From: Monarcha castaneiventris obscurior
Lineage: Eukaryota; Chordata; Aves; Passeriformes; Monarchidae
NCBI GenBank assembly: GCA_026261815.1
Contig: JAMPIT010000539.1
Coordinates: 6,340,501-6,404,500, forward strand
Length of the DNA stretch: 64,000 nucleotides
Direction: 5' to 3'
The notes under the pieces were generated by a model. That model had not been told where the DNA came from. It saw only the letters and a program-made list of their open reading frames with translations, and ran no database searches. Below are positions 50,061 through 62,660 of this stretch, piece after piece (the first letter of the stretch is position 1; every line of letters begins with the position of its first letter). Both the position numbers and the translations under genes were made by a program.

Positions 50061-53000
50061 AGCTGGGCAACTCTTTCCTTTCATGACTCTGAAATTTAAG
50101 AGATCAGAAAAAAAGTATTAGAGAAATAGTTTCATTGCTAAGTCCTAAGAAACAAGCAGTAATGTCAAAGATGCTTCAGGAAATAAAATGTTAGTTATCT
50201 TGGTCACTGGAGAATAATTTCAAATCTATTTTGTTTTATGATGGCTTACTGTTATGTGGTTTTCAGTGACTAATTGAATGGCATTTTATGAGAAAGTCTA
50301 CATTTTTCTCCAACAACAATGCCACATTTTATTCCTTTTAGCCAATAAAGAGGAGTATGAGTATTAGAGGCATTGAATCCTTTCCATGTTCAGCATATTC
50401 CTACTGTTTCCTTTGTAACTCTTCTAACTCTTATGGTCACAGATCCATGCCATAATGCCAGGATGCTGTGAAATTCAAATTCATAGGAGTTCCATAGTTG
50501 TCCTCATAAACTCGAGGCATGGCCGCATGCACATGTTCTAGGGAGAACTGGAACTGAATTGCTTGGGGTGCTGAACAAACGTGGGAAAGATGATTCCTCA
50601 TCCTTTATTATGGGACAGTCTAAAGAGGAAATAGAAATACTTTCTTATGATTAAAATGACCGACAAAGTTTAAATCTCATACTGTGTTTCACTGCTGATC
50701 CTCAAAATAAAACATTGTAAACAAGTTAAAATATACACATATTGTCAAGTTAATTCAATTGAATAATTGGAGAAAATCAGTCTGTTTACATATGCTCTAT
50801 GAACAGAAAGTGAAGCTGTATTAAATCATGTAAATTATTCTCTGTGAGCTGTTTACTCTTTTCCAGTAATGATGTTATTTGTCACCCCAAGCCCCTGCAT
50901 GTGGATGTAAACCAAAGCACGTTAGAAAAAGGAAATAACTATACACAACATGAGCTTTTCCTCTCTAGAGAAGTCCAGTACTGCCCATTTACTTTGTGGC
51001 CTTAATTAAGCAGTGATTGATGCTTATTTGGAGAGCTAAAGATAATTACTACCTTTTCCAAAGTGAACTGGCTATCCCTTTGACCCCAGTATTCTAGCCA
51101 AAGCACACTGCTTTTTTAATGCAAAAGAAAAAGTGCTCTTTTCTGTTCTTGTCTTGGGTAAGCTTTGCTCCTGAGGACATGACTCCTTCCCCCTGCCAGG
51201 TGGGTTCCTGGCTCCTGTCAGACACAACAGAAGGAAAAGGTGCTTCAGGGTGATGCCTTCTTGAGGTATCTCTGGTCCCCTTTCAAGAGGGGAGAGAAGG
51301 AACATCCCAGTTGATGTCTGTTGCTTCTGCCATGTGTTTGGTTGGCTATAAGGGCAGACAGAGACTGCACATGGAATGTCCTTACAAGCAGCTTTCAAAT
51401 TTTTTAAAAGTTGAGCATTAGCAACTCCTACAAAGAAACCTCATTCAGCCTCTTTTCCGTTTCCATTGTTGGATTTATTTTTTTCATTAATGCACAGGTG
51501 TGTTAATGTCTCAATTTTACGGCAAGAAGGAATGAGAAAAAGATTATGAGCAAGCTTTCTGCCACCATCTCTCCCCATCTGTTTGCCTGCTGTCGGCAAG
51601 AAAATAAACTCCTCTCAAATACAATCCTTTTCTTTTTCCTCATTCTTTTCCTTTGTTGTTTTCCATATTGACATGATGTGAGGCCCTACAATGGCTATCT
51701 CCAAAACTGTTGAGCTCCCTGCCTTATCTTGATTTACATTACATGCAGCTAGGTGGGCTTTATTTTAAAACAGCTGTCTGGAGAGATTTAGCCACCTCCA
51801 GCTGGCTTCATGCTTCAAATAAAATACGGCAGATACCTGGGCCAATGATCTGATGACACATTTTATCATTCCAACGGGCATTTCCCATCCTGATAACAAA
51901 CAACTTCACAAGTGCCATCATGCCACCAAGAGTGATGAAAAAATTAATTTGATTCTGATCAGAACAATGGATTGGGCTTTTGTATGACAAACTATAAGCA
52001 GGTTAATTGACTTCTGGGTATCTTAGAGAGTCACGAGAAATCTTTGTGCCTGATATTGTACTCCAGTGTGTGGTTTACATGCTCCCCTCCACAGCAGCAC
52101 CTGCCTGCATTTCTGAAGTGCTGTGCTGACAGTCTAAGAAAACACCTCCTTTCAAAAGCACCTTGGGAGATTTCAAATGCTGTGATAAAACAACTGTGGG
52201 ATAGAAATTAGAAATCATACCCTAAGTACCCAACTAGGGGTGCTTGAAAAACCATGGAGGTCTGTGTGTATGTATGTGGTATCATTAGAAACTATTTGGA
52301 TACCTTCCTGATTTTTTTTTTAAAGTTCTGCATTCCTCATTGTATGCTGGAACAAACAAATGGGAGCAAGAGCAACAGATCCCATCCACAGTTACGGAAA
52401 TGCCAGTCGCAGCCCCATCTCACATAAGTAGGGGATGGTAATTGCATTTTACAAGCAATTAGAGGAACTTCTGGAGTTTCCATGTGCACTCTGTGATTTG
52501 GCAGCATGGCAGAATCGGAGAGATTTTAATGTTAGTGCTGAAAGATTGTAAAATCATGCCTTGCGATGTAGAAAATGGAAGTTCCTTTGAAAGCTGCATT
52601 AATGAGCTCATTTTACTAAACTTCATTAAACCAGCCATATAATCTGTGCAAACTTACTCTGCTTCTGAATTACATGGAAATGGAGTGTGCTCTGATGAGT
52701 TCAGAGCCAGTGGCCATTACTGATTGTGTCATGCCAGGTAGGCTAAGCTATTGCAGATGTCTTCTTTTATGATTTTTTTTAAGATGTAGGTGAAGAATTT
52801 GGCTGAGAAAGGTGGCATGTGGCTGAGGATGGATAAAAGACCTGTGAGACACGGGGCTGTTGCATGTGTGGGCTGTGAGGTACAGCAGCACCACGGCCTG
52901 TGGGGGTAAAGGTGCAAATGGGCCATGCACAGGGATATGTCCAATTCTCATCAGAAATGAGTTTAAACATGTAAAGGGATTAGGAGAATCCCCAGAGAGG

Positions 53001-55849
53001 GTGGGCATGAGTCAATATATCACCTAGAAAAAAAACCTGAGCAAAACTTCTGTTTAGCTGAACACACTGCTGTTTATCCTCTAACCTCTGCTATTGTCTC
53101 CTGGTGTTTTGGTGAAGGGATGGGGTGGTGTCTGCACTGTGCATCCCTGTGCAGGAGAATCGTGGTGCCACAGATGCTGTTCTCTGCTTTATGGGGGAAT
53201 TTCTGGGGTAGATGATTCGCAGGAAGCATTTTATTTCATTTCACATCCTTGAGAGACACCAATCTTTCAAATCCAAAATGTTTTGGAAAGAAATCCAGTT
53301 TCATGGAATTTCAGAACTCCAAACATTCCTGTCAAAATATATCCCTACTACTGACGATGTTCTATTGTGAAATTTGAGGGATTGACTTAAACTGAAGTAG
53401 AATGGAGTAACAGAAAAAGACTGAAACCAAAATATTGAATTAACCTGTACCACTTTTATGGTTTTCTGATTTCAGTTAGCAAAAAAATTCTGGCAATTAA
53501 ACTTTTCATCCCATTTGAGGGATTTATTTGAAACCTGTGACATGGGAAATCTTGGAAAGAAAGCACTGAGAAAATCAGGTGCCTTGTGATGTATTCCAGC
53601 CCCATCCCTCTTGGTTAGCCCAACTAAATTTGTGCCTTGCGCTTTTGGATGGACTATTGTTCAATTATCTCTTTATTCAAGCTCTATTCCAAACCTATTG
53701 TATGTATTAATCACTAATAAGCTAATCCAAATGTCAGGAGCAGATGTGGCTCACTTGCCTGCTTTCCCTTTTATTGTATCAACATGTCCTTCGAGTGTCC
53801 TGGTGTTTTTGTTTTAATTATGTACCCGTTGTGCCTTATTCTGTCTTGTGGGACACAATGTACTGTAACAATTAACACCAGAGCATCAAAGCTGACTCAG
53901 CTTTTATTGGTGAGGGGATCATAATGTAAGTGGTAAAACAGCACTTCTGGGATACCAAAGATCTCCTCCAACCCCAGTCAGTGAAATCAAGGGACATAAA
54001 ATAGAGCTGGTGACTTGCCCCTTTTCTCAATGTCTTTTAATGTGACTTAAATAAAAATTGTAAATCTGGTACAAGTGCTACAAAATATATAAAATTTAAA
54101 AATTACTCAATGGGCATAAAGTAGTTAAAGTATCTAAACCAAGTTATTAGTTTAGAGATCCTAATTTAAGACACTGAAAAGGGAGGCAGCTTTTAGAGGG
54201 AGTTAAGCATCTATCCATCTGAAACTTTGCTGTCACTACAGTGCTGAAATGATCTGTGCCCTGATCATGGTTAGAGAAATTGCAGAGTGGCAGATGACTG
54301 ACAGTCCTGGCAGCCACCCCTGCACCAAACCATGGGCAGATTTACCAGAACACCTCTAGCCAAAACAAATTTCATATTCGGGTATGGCCAATGCAGTAAT
54401 GCAGCCTCCCTATGGAGGCTTATAGCTGCTATGCTGAATTTGGTCTGATTATATCCTGAAAACATGCTGTACATGGAGTTTGGTCTGATGCAAATGTTGG
54501 GAAGAGAGCTTGTGCTGAGGTTATGTAAATGAACTGGCTATGCCTGTTCTGCCTGCATGGAGGGTGAGTGGTTTGAGGCATTATTTCCAGAGGAAAGGTC
54601 ATGTCTTACTGAGAGTTTGCACACAAGGATGCCTTTAAGGGCTATCTGCAAAGCTCTGTGCGTTGTTCTGTAAGCCCAGGAGATGCACTACATTATAGTC
54701 ATGTGTTGTGGCATTATTCATAGCATTAATGTTAGCACAGTGACAGCAAAACTGGCTTTGGAAACACCACAAGGCCACCAGGACAAAGGGAAACACACAA
54801 TATTTGGATAGGGACATTTTCAAATCCTTTTAAAACCAGGTTCCTGCACCTGGCTCTATGCACAGAAGATATTTTGGAAGGCTGTTTGGGGAAAAGAGAT
54901 GGAACAGAAAGACTGAGAACTGGCTCTCAGGGTAGGATGGCAGAAATGAGGCAACAGTGACTCTTTCTTAAATCATTGCAAGGTTAGCTCTGGGTCTGGC
55001 ACAGACTGCTGTATGAAATGGGGAAACTGTAACTGGTTTGTGCTATTCCCCCAGGCCTCCAGGCTGAGCAGATCTTGTTCAGAAAAGGTTCTCATAGAAG
55101 GCAGTAATTATCTGGTAATTAAATGATGCTGTTGCATATGGTAGATTTCCAAAACGGGATTGTCCTGGACTAATGTAAGCTTGTAAATGAAGAAGGTGAG
55201 CAAAATCTTGCAATAAAACTTCCATGCACTTTTTTCTATGTGCCTTCTATAATATAAAGCCAATGTTAAATGAAACTGTAAAGTGAAACTATCAGCTATT
55301 TGGCAGTGTTTCAGGCAAGAAATACTTTTCAAAACTAAATTATATTATAAACATGAAACATCTTTTCTGAGTGTCTGTGTTCAAGGAAAAACAATAGCTG
55401 TAAAGCTAATAGCAATTGCATAAGAGGCAAAACAGCATGTTCAGTGTGAGTAAACTTTAGAAGCTGATGTGTTAGATATAGTGGTTGAGGAGTGTCAATG
55501 AGATATTAAAATCCATCAGGAAACTCCTTCTCCATCTGCAATTTTTCCAGAGCCCTCCTGGAATTAATTTTCTTCTTTTGCAACAGCAATAGCAGAAGCA
55601 CTTGCATAGGTTAGTCTACAGACCAAGACATGTTAAGATCCAGGCTAGCAATTATTTTTTAACACAAAATGCAAATTTTCTCAGGGCAATGAGATGTTCA
55701 AAGACTGGCCTCAACCTGCCATTAGAGCATTTTTGGGTGGTTTCTAATTTTTACTTACTGCAGAAAGTAAGTACAATTTACCTTAAGAATCCATATTGTA
55801 TTGCCTTTTCTGTCCTTCTCGGTAAACAGTGCATCCAACTGAATCTTCC

Positions 55850-55894
55850 AAATTTTTTTTTCTTTTTATGTTTTTTTGTTTGTTTGTTTGTTTT
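55850..55894. repeat. T-rich tract with GTTT repeats
   Basis: Runs of 7-9 T are followed by four GTTT units. It could be a microsatellite, or on the minus strand the A-rich tail of an old retroposed sequence. Confidence 0.85.
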
Positions 55895-58095
55895 ACTATT
55901 TGTAACTACAATTCTTTTGCCACCCTGAAATATTGACATGATTTCCAACACCATTGAATCATTATTTTGAAAAAATCTGGGTATAGAAATAAAGTACTAT
56001 TCTGAAGGTTCTGAAGGTCTGATATAAAGTACTGAAGGTCTGAATCAGTGGAAAATTCTGTTCCAGTCCAAGGACTGAGATGAAATGTTTTCCCTGAGGC
56101 TCGAAGCCTCTCAGTGATGGGTCAGTTTTAGAGATGAGTCACTGGGGTTGAGCAAGGGCTGACCAAAGTACAGCCAAATCATGCTGCTGATGCAAAAGTG
56201 TGTAGGGAGTGATGACAATTTGGGTTAAGAAATGAAGAATGAACTATTCTCTAATCCAATTTTATTCCCAAAGAGCAACACTAAATATAAACTAAAAGCT
56301 TTCTCAAGAGGTTTATTCTGCTGTCCCTATCCAAAACAAAGTAGCTATGTTGCTACTGAATAAAACCTCTCTTTTTCCTACATTCTCCAGTGCAATTTTA
56401 GTTTCCCAATCAATACACCCCTTGCTCAGAAAAAGTATAACTTCTTTAGGTGTTGGCCACAGTTGTTTTGCTCCTTATCATCTGTGGAGCACAATCCTAC
56501 TTCGAAGAGGTAAAAAGGTCCTCTGCAAGACATGGGGTGCATTCCTGCAGTTTCCTCTCTGTCATCATGCACAATTTATGAAGGCCTGGGATTTTTGCAG
56601 ACTGATGTGATGGAATAGGGAATATGGGCAGGTTTTCAGAGTATTCAGCAAAGTCAGTGCCTATGGCCCCCAGCCTTAAAGGCACCTGTTGATAACCCAC
56701 GTTGGCTGCACCAAGTGGGAAAATGGGGCGAGGGCAGAAGGCCTGAACCCTGCTCCCTCCGGATCACAAAACTCCATCAAAAGTCTAAAATCAAATTAAA
56801 TGCATTTCCATTCTATATTCAAATAGTTGTCCTCTTGAATTGCAATGGCAATGGATTGGTTGTCACTGAAATCCTCCCTTTTACTCAAAGGTCTTGTTAA
56901 AAGTCAAAATCCATGTCTCATGTACCAGAACACTTGAAGGTGGATACTCCTCAAAGCATACTTACACAGCACTGGTAGGAGCAGAGGTCAGAGGATTCCA
57001 GAAGAGCCTCCCTGTCCATCCAGAGGGGTGGAGAGAAGAGGGTGGGATGTGGATTGTAAAGAGGAGGGAGGTTTGAGTCATACTCAGCCCTCTGTCAGAC
57101 AAATGATGTTTTCCCTGGAGATTTAGGGAGATGAATTAAACTCTGTATACCTTACTTCATTTTAAGACTACTTCTTGATAGTCTATTTTGGCTTGAAGAG
57201 TGAATCTGTACAATTAATTCTGCTGCAATATTTTTTGTTGTTCTATTTTCACTAGTGTAGCTTAAAAAATCTAGCCCTGCAATAAATAACAGCTCAGTAA
57301 GCCCTGAGCTCCCTGTCAGTGAATCTCTTTTAGTGCCATCTGATTCATTTCTAAGGCTCCAGTTTCTCATTGTGGCTTATTATTACATTTTACTGTTCTG
57401 AAAGATGATGTAGGTAATTGTACTGGTCCCTTAGCTAACTATAGATTCTTTTTAATTTCTTAATAATAATGAAATTGCCATAGATGCCTTATAATGTTTT
57501 TCTTCAGAAATAAACATTTAAGTAGAAGTTCACACAAAGTAATCCTGGGCTGCCCTGTGGCAACAATTATAATTAAAATATAGCTGTTTGATTATATAAT
57601 TGAAATTTCTTCCATTTGATTAGCTTGGATCCTTTCCACGGCCATACCCCTGTTTTTGAATAACTCAGCTTTTCTACACTGTGCTGCAGGAATATTACTG
57701 CAGTCATGGGCTGAAAAATACCTGCCTGTTTCAACCCACAGGTAAAGGAATCACTTGAATGTAAGAAGAATCGAATAAAATCTGGTTTGTGTGTAATTAG
57801 ATGGCTGCACAGCTGTGTTAGAAATACAGGGCCAGTGTTTTAAAAAACCAAAACAGTGAAGAGCAGAGCTTGGATCTCTGCACTCCACCGATGACCAGTC
57901 CAGCAACATGCTCAGGGAGTTATGCTCCCCCTTGCTCATGGGTGTTTTTTAACTCTTGTGTATATTTATCACCAGTAGAGGTCTAGAAATAACCCTCAGA
58001 GCTCATCTTGTCCATTACTCTACCCAAATGGCAGAAAATATGGGCTGCCTGGACTTCCTTCAGACCTGTCCTGAGAACACTGGTACCATGAAGTA

Positions 58096-58193
58096 TGGCA
58101 TGGCATGGCATGGCATGGCATGGCATGGCATGGCATGGCATGGCATGGCATGGCATGGCATGGCATGGCATGGCATGGCATGGCATGGCATGG
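58096..58193. repeat. pure TGGCA pentanucleotide microsatellite, 19 units
   Basis: Nineteen uninterrupted TGGCA units plus a partial TGG make about 98 bases without a mismatch. The array contains no stop in any frame, so it reads as MAWHG repeats on the plus strand and MPCHA-type repeats on the minus strand, giving false frames of 80-138 codons. Perfection over 19 units predicts a highly mutable, length-variable locus. TGGCA is also the half-site bound by nuclear factor I (first described in chicken as the TGGCA-binding protein). High-affinity NFI sites need an inverted pair, and this array offers only direct repeats. Confidence 0.98.
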
Positions 58194-61100
58194 GATGTTC
58201 CTTGCAAGAGAGCCAGAGAGAGCATCTTCTTTGTGCATCCCAGAGAGGCTTAGGGAATGGAAAAACACAAATTTATTCACCTCTGGGAAGACTGAGGCAT
58301 TGCTGGCAGTGGAGAGCTTTCCAAGTAGAGCCCGAGTGGACATTACATTCCTCCTCAACAGCTGTGTGGTGAAAGCATGTAAAGTTTATATTTAGGGGCC
58401 TGAAAATAACTTACCCCAAATCATCCCTGAGAGTAGCACTGAAGGGCAATTGGTGCTCTTTTACCACAGTACAAGTGAGCTCAGTAGCTGTGAAAGAACA
58501 CAGCATGCAGAAAGTAACTGATTATTTAATTTACACAGTTTGCAATCAAATCAGGTTTATCTGGTAGTAGAAACACAGAGCAGCTCTAAATATTGCTAGA
58601 AATGCACAGAAGGAATAAAATAAATTTGACAGTATAATTACAGCTTCCCTTTATGATTCCATCAACATTATTTAAGTGCATATGAACCTGTGCTTTTACA
58701 AAAAAAGCTTTATAAAAATCCCAAATTGTATTGAAATTTGGAAGAAAAGGAGAAGAAAAGTCAAATTCTATGTTTTGATCATTTTATCGTGAATACAGAC
58801 AGTCTTATTGTAGTTCACTGCATACAAAGCATGACATTCAATTAAAGCATTGGTTAATGATTTCTTAATTTAGTGACAATCATGTAAACAGAAAAGTTGG
58901 AACTTAAATTAAAGAACTGTGGAACAAATTTCAATTCAGGTTGAAAGCTAATGAATTGAAATGTCAAGTCAATCATTTAAAAAAATTAGAATTCAATAGT
59001 TTAAAATAATTTAATCATTTTTATAATTATTTTGTGACATGGAAGGAGCAAAGGGTCAAAATATAAAACTGCAAGCATATTTTGGCTAATGTGAATATTG
59101 GAATGAATGGTCTAGTTGCATTTCACCTGGAGTACATTAGTAACTTTCACAATGATTATTTTTCTTGCTTTCAAGGAAATTAAATAATCAACCAGCCAAG
59201 ACAGCTCTAAAATAAGCAATTGACCCGTCACAGTATAGAAGGATTGATTATTCTATAGTCTTCATTTCACTTCACTAAATACATACCCGAGCAGACTTTC
59301 ACAGGTGTCTAAAGGTTAGCTCAGATGTTTTGAGCCCCAGCCTCAAGGTTGCGGGTACATTCAGCTCCCAGTGAACTTTTTAAAAGTGAACCAGAGCTGC
59401 TGAAGCACCAACCCTCACTCACCTCCAGACAGCAGGCACTACGTGGCTCCTGGGTGGGGTGGGACAGGAAGAATGTGTCAGGAGCCCCCAAGTCCTTGCT
59501 TTGGAAATACAAATATTACAAGCCTTCCTAGGAAGTACAGAAATGCCAAACTGCTGCAAGAGTCACCGGGTTGCTTATTTTGTGGTTACTATCTTCTAAA
59601 TATGAGAGGTGATTAATGGAGGAATGAAAGGGTTGGCTAATCTTCAGTGCAGAGTATGGAAGGAAAACCACGTCCGCAGGCTGGGCAGCCTTCAGGTGCT
59701 GATGGCTTCCTGGTGTTCCACGCAGTAAGAGATGAAGCTCTATTTTTACAGAGGACATTGATACCACTGCAAAACTCCTGGAAGCTTATTTGTGCTTTGC
59801 CAAAAGCGTGGGGGTAATATATTCTTGGTAGGTGCCTGTACAAGAAGAGAGGGTCAGCCACAGCAGGATATGCTTGGTCTGTGCTCTGCGTGCAGAACAT
59901 CCAGGGAATTGAGAGAGAGCTCTGTGTGGGGCTGCTTGTCCAGCTGAGCTTTTTGCTTGTTAGGGCTCTCTGTGTCCTCCAGTATTTAGAGAATAAACAC
60001 CAGAGAACATCAAAACCATGCTTTGGTTTTGTTCTATGCGGCATTTTTTAGGAAAAAGAAAATGAGATTGTTTCCTAAGTAATACAATTTCTGACTGCAG
60101 TGCTTATTTCTGGTGGTGATATGGGTTTTTGTTAATAGTGGACAGCAGAAAAAACAGCATGCTTGCTTCCTGGGTACTGTATGATATAATTAAGGACACA
60201 ATGACACAAAATAGTTGCCCTTAAAGATGATTGGGTAAAGCCAGACTGGTAGCATCAGTACCCAAGAACAGGAAAGCAGAAATGACCAGCTGAGACAGCA
60301 AATAAGATGAACAACCTGAGAAAGTCTATCAGATACCATTCCACGCGACATGCCCCACCCCAAGACAGTCTCCAGTGTCACAGAAGAAAATTAAATTCTG
60401 TTGTACAAACCCACACTGACCAATAGTCCCAGAACAGCTTGTATTTGTCTTGCTGTGGTTAGTTTTGGTAATTTGTGTATCCTCCACAAATGCTTGTGCT
60501 ATGTGAGAGCTTACAGACTGCACCCAGGAATGACAGGAATTACAGATGGAAAGGAACTGCTAACCTTGGCCCCACAGGACTGCTCTCCACTTCATATTTT
60601 AATGCAATGTGCAGTTGGCCCATTCCAGATGATCTGATATAGATGTTACTGTCACTTTCCCTCTTAGTCAGAAGAGCTCATCAATGACAATGGGATAGAC
60701 GATGTTGCTGCCAATAGCAGCAGCAATAGGAGAAATGCCTGCTGAAAATCTGCACCACGACTCTATAGGTTCTTTTGAAGGAAAACGACTTAATTATAGA
60801 GCTAGAAAATTACCATGCAATAATTAATATGCTCGGTATTTACACTTAGGAAAGTGATTGTAATGCATAAAATACAGTATTAAATTGGAATTAGCTACAC
60901 TTATTTCAGTTACTAATATAGCGCCCTCCACACCACCTCTTGTGCGACCTCTCCAACATCTGTTTGAAAAAATGAAACCAAATCAGCCCACAGTTTCTGC
61001 ATGATCTAATTGTAAATCTCCAGTAACTTCTTGGTCTCTATCCAAAACAACATGAGTTTCAATTTTTTCCAGTTTTCCCTTATGCTGGGAAGTCAACCAC

Positions 61101-61411
61101 CCATGTTATTACTGGGAAACATGACCCCGTGTTATGTTCCCTCACTGAGGTCCTTGAGTCAATAATCCCAGCAGTGCCTCAGCATTTTTAGAAGTCCTGT
61201 TCTCTTCTTTCAACATGCCTTACTCTCAACACAGTGCCAAATGTTACAACAAGTTTTTAGAGGTGCCAGAGTTATGATAATTAATGCTAAGAGAGTCGTA
61301 GAAAGGTTGTAAAAGCTCATACCTCAAAGTTTCAAACACTTTCCCACTCTTAGAGATTAAGATGAGCCCATTGTGGGGGCTTAATTGCTCTCTTTTTGCC
61401 AGAACTGAGAT
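58194..61411. other. unique non-coding DNA, strongly AT-rich centre
   Basis: 58490-59280 is one of the most AT-rich parts of the window, with many ATTA/TTAAT words and no simple-repeat structure, a texture often seen in conserved non-coding elements. Conservation itself cannot be judged here. A minus-strand frame of 135 codons (60044-59637) has no recognised domain. Nothing else was identified. Confidence 0.5.
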
Positions 61412-61520
61412 TTCTTATGCCTTTATCCAAGGGATCTGGTTCTGGCTGCTATCAGAGACAGGAAACCAGACTAGGTGGACTCTAGCTCTGATCTCATCTA
61501 GCAATTCAGATGCTGGGAAA
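61412..61520 (+). mobile_element. old CR1/L3-like LINE 3' end
   Basis: The stretch reads ctggctgctatcagagacag, gaaaccagactaggtggact, ctgatctcatctagcaattc. This follows the ancient CR1 terminus found across reptiles and birds ('CACTGTTGGAGACAGGATACTGGGCTAGATGGACC...TCTGACCCAGTATGGCAATTCTTATG'). It is diverged and followed by a short A-rich stretch at 61522-61532. It is older than the three avian-type CR1 copies in this window. Confidence 0.6.
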
Positions 61521-62660
61521 TAAAAAAAAAAGAGGAAGACAGGCTTGTTCTGTCCCTACCTTGTGTTTTTTATTCACACAAGCACAGAGATGGCCACAGC
61601 AGCTGCTTCCATAGAAAGGAAAGGGGGCAGAGCAAAACTGTGCCAGGTCATTGAGATTTCCAACCCAAAACATTCAGTTTCACTTCAAAGTGTGCAGACC
61701 AGTACTTCTGAATTCCCCTTTTGGCCACATGTTTTGCATGTTTAAAAGGTTTCGCTCAGAAGACAGCAACCAGAAGTAATTCCGTGAGAAAACAAACCCT
61801 GACTTCATTTTGCACAAGTCAAGATCCTGTACCCCTTTTCCTCACCCGTAGCTGTGATGCTCTTTCTCTGAAGCCCACAGAGTCTGCCAGGACTGGAGTT
61901 AGAGAAATATTATCTCACCAGGAGTTTGCTGTCTTCAGAAATGGGCTTCACATACATTTTGTGCTTGTTTTTACCTTTTGTGCCTGTCTAGCCCTGCATC
62001 AAGCCCCAGAGCAGGTCCTGGTGAGGATACTGCCCTTCTCAGGGCCTTTTTCAATAAGAAAGTGCCCAACATGTTGTACCAGCCTCTGGCAGCATCAGTG
62101 TGGAAAGACCCTCCATCATAGGCTGAGGGGGGTTAATCTCTTTGGAAGACTTTCATTTTATTACAGGGTGAGTTCCAACAGTTTTTCAGCATTGAGAAAG
62201 AGGTTGTGACTCTCTGACAAAATTTTGGCTGCAAAATGAAATTTCCTCTCCATGCAGGAAACCACTGGAGAGAATATTTCTATAATACATCCATTCAAAT
62301 AAATCCAGGTATTCCAGTAATTGTATGGTCTCCAGTAAAAATATCAAATAAACCTGTCAAAGACTTTTCTCCCAGATGCTCAGATACAGTCTCCTTTCAC
62401 TGTGTAACACAGCCTGCAATGCCAAGGGACATCCAAGGTTACGCTCCTGTGGTTCAGGCCCCATGGCTTGTCCTGGGAGGAGACAATGGTTTCACTATGC
62501 TCCAGGGGCTGCACCTCGGCACTGCTCCTGCCTGCCCACTAAACGAGGTCAGAGCAGCTCTCTCTGCTAATATCTTGGGTAACACAGCCTCTGGGAGAGA
62601 GCAGTTTGAACGTGAAGCAATCAAAGCTCATCGCTGTATAATTTATTAACTTGCTTTGTA
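61521..62660 (+). other. stop-poor stretch on the plus strand, nature unknown
   Basis: Three plus-strand frames follow one another: 61545-61745, 61721-62209 (162 codons but without any ATG) and 62236-62649 (137 codons from ATG). No domain or family is recognised, there is no convincing splice pattern joining them, and the middle frame could not be translated from its own AUG. It is most likely chance, and possibly a decayed retroposed sequence. Confidence 0.2.

Larger units (their letters stand above)
49948..58095. other. long unique non-coding DNA, no gene seen
   Basis: Eight kilobases of mainly AT-rich single-copy DNA. Small features: a 10-base duplication aacctaagag at 50041-50060, a short perfect hairpin at 54403-54420, a T-run plus GTTT repeat at 55850-55894, and a partial internal duplication around gaaggtctga at 55993-56044. 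Frames of 60-108 codons have no recognisable domain. A stretch 53870-53930 with cagcttttattggtg resembles a poly(A)-signal-bearing LTR edge on the minus strand but is too short to call. Confidence 0.55.

Noticed and set aside
53870..53930. Poly(A)-signal-like minus-strand stretch suggesting an LTR end
   Set aside because: Too short, with no U3-like part or terminal TG/CA pair.
57956..58395. Frames of 80-138 codons with MAWHG or MPCHA repeats
   Set aside because: They are caused by the TGGCA array, which has no stop in any frame; the flanking residues are unrelated to any protein.
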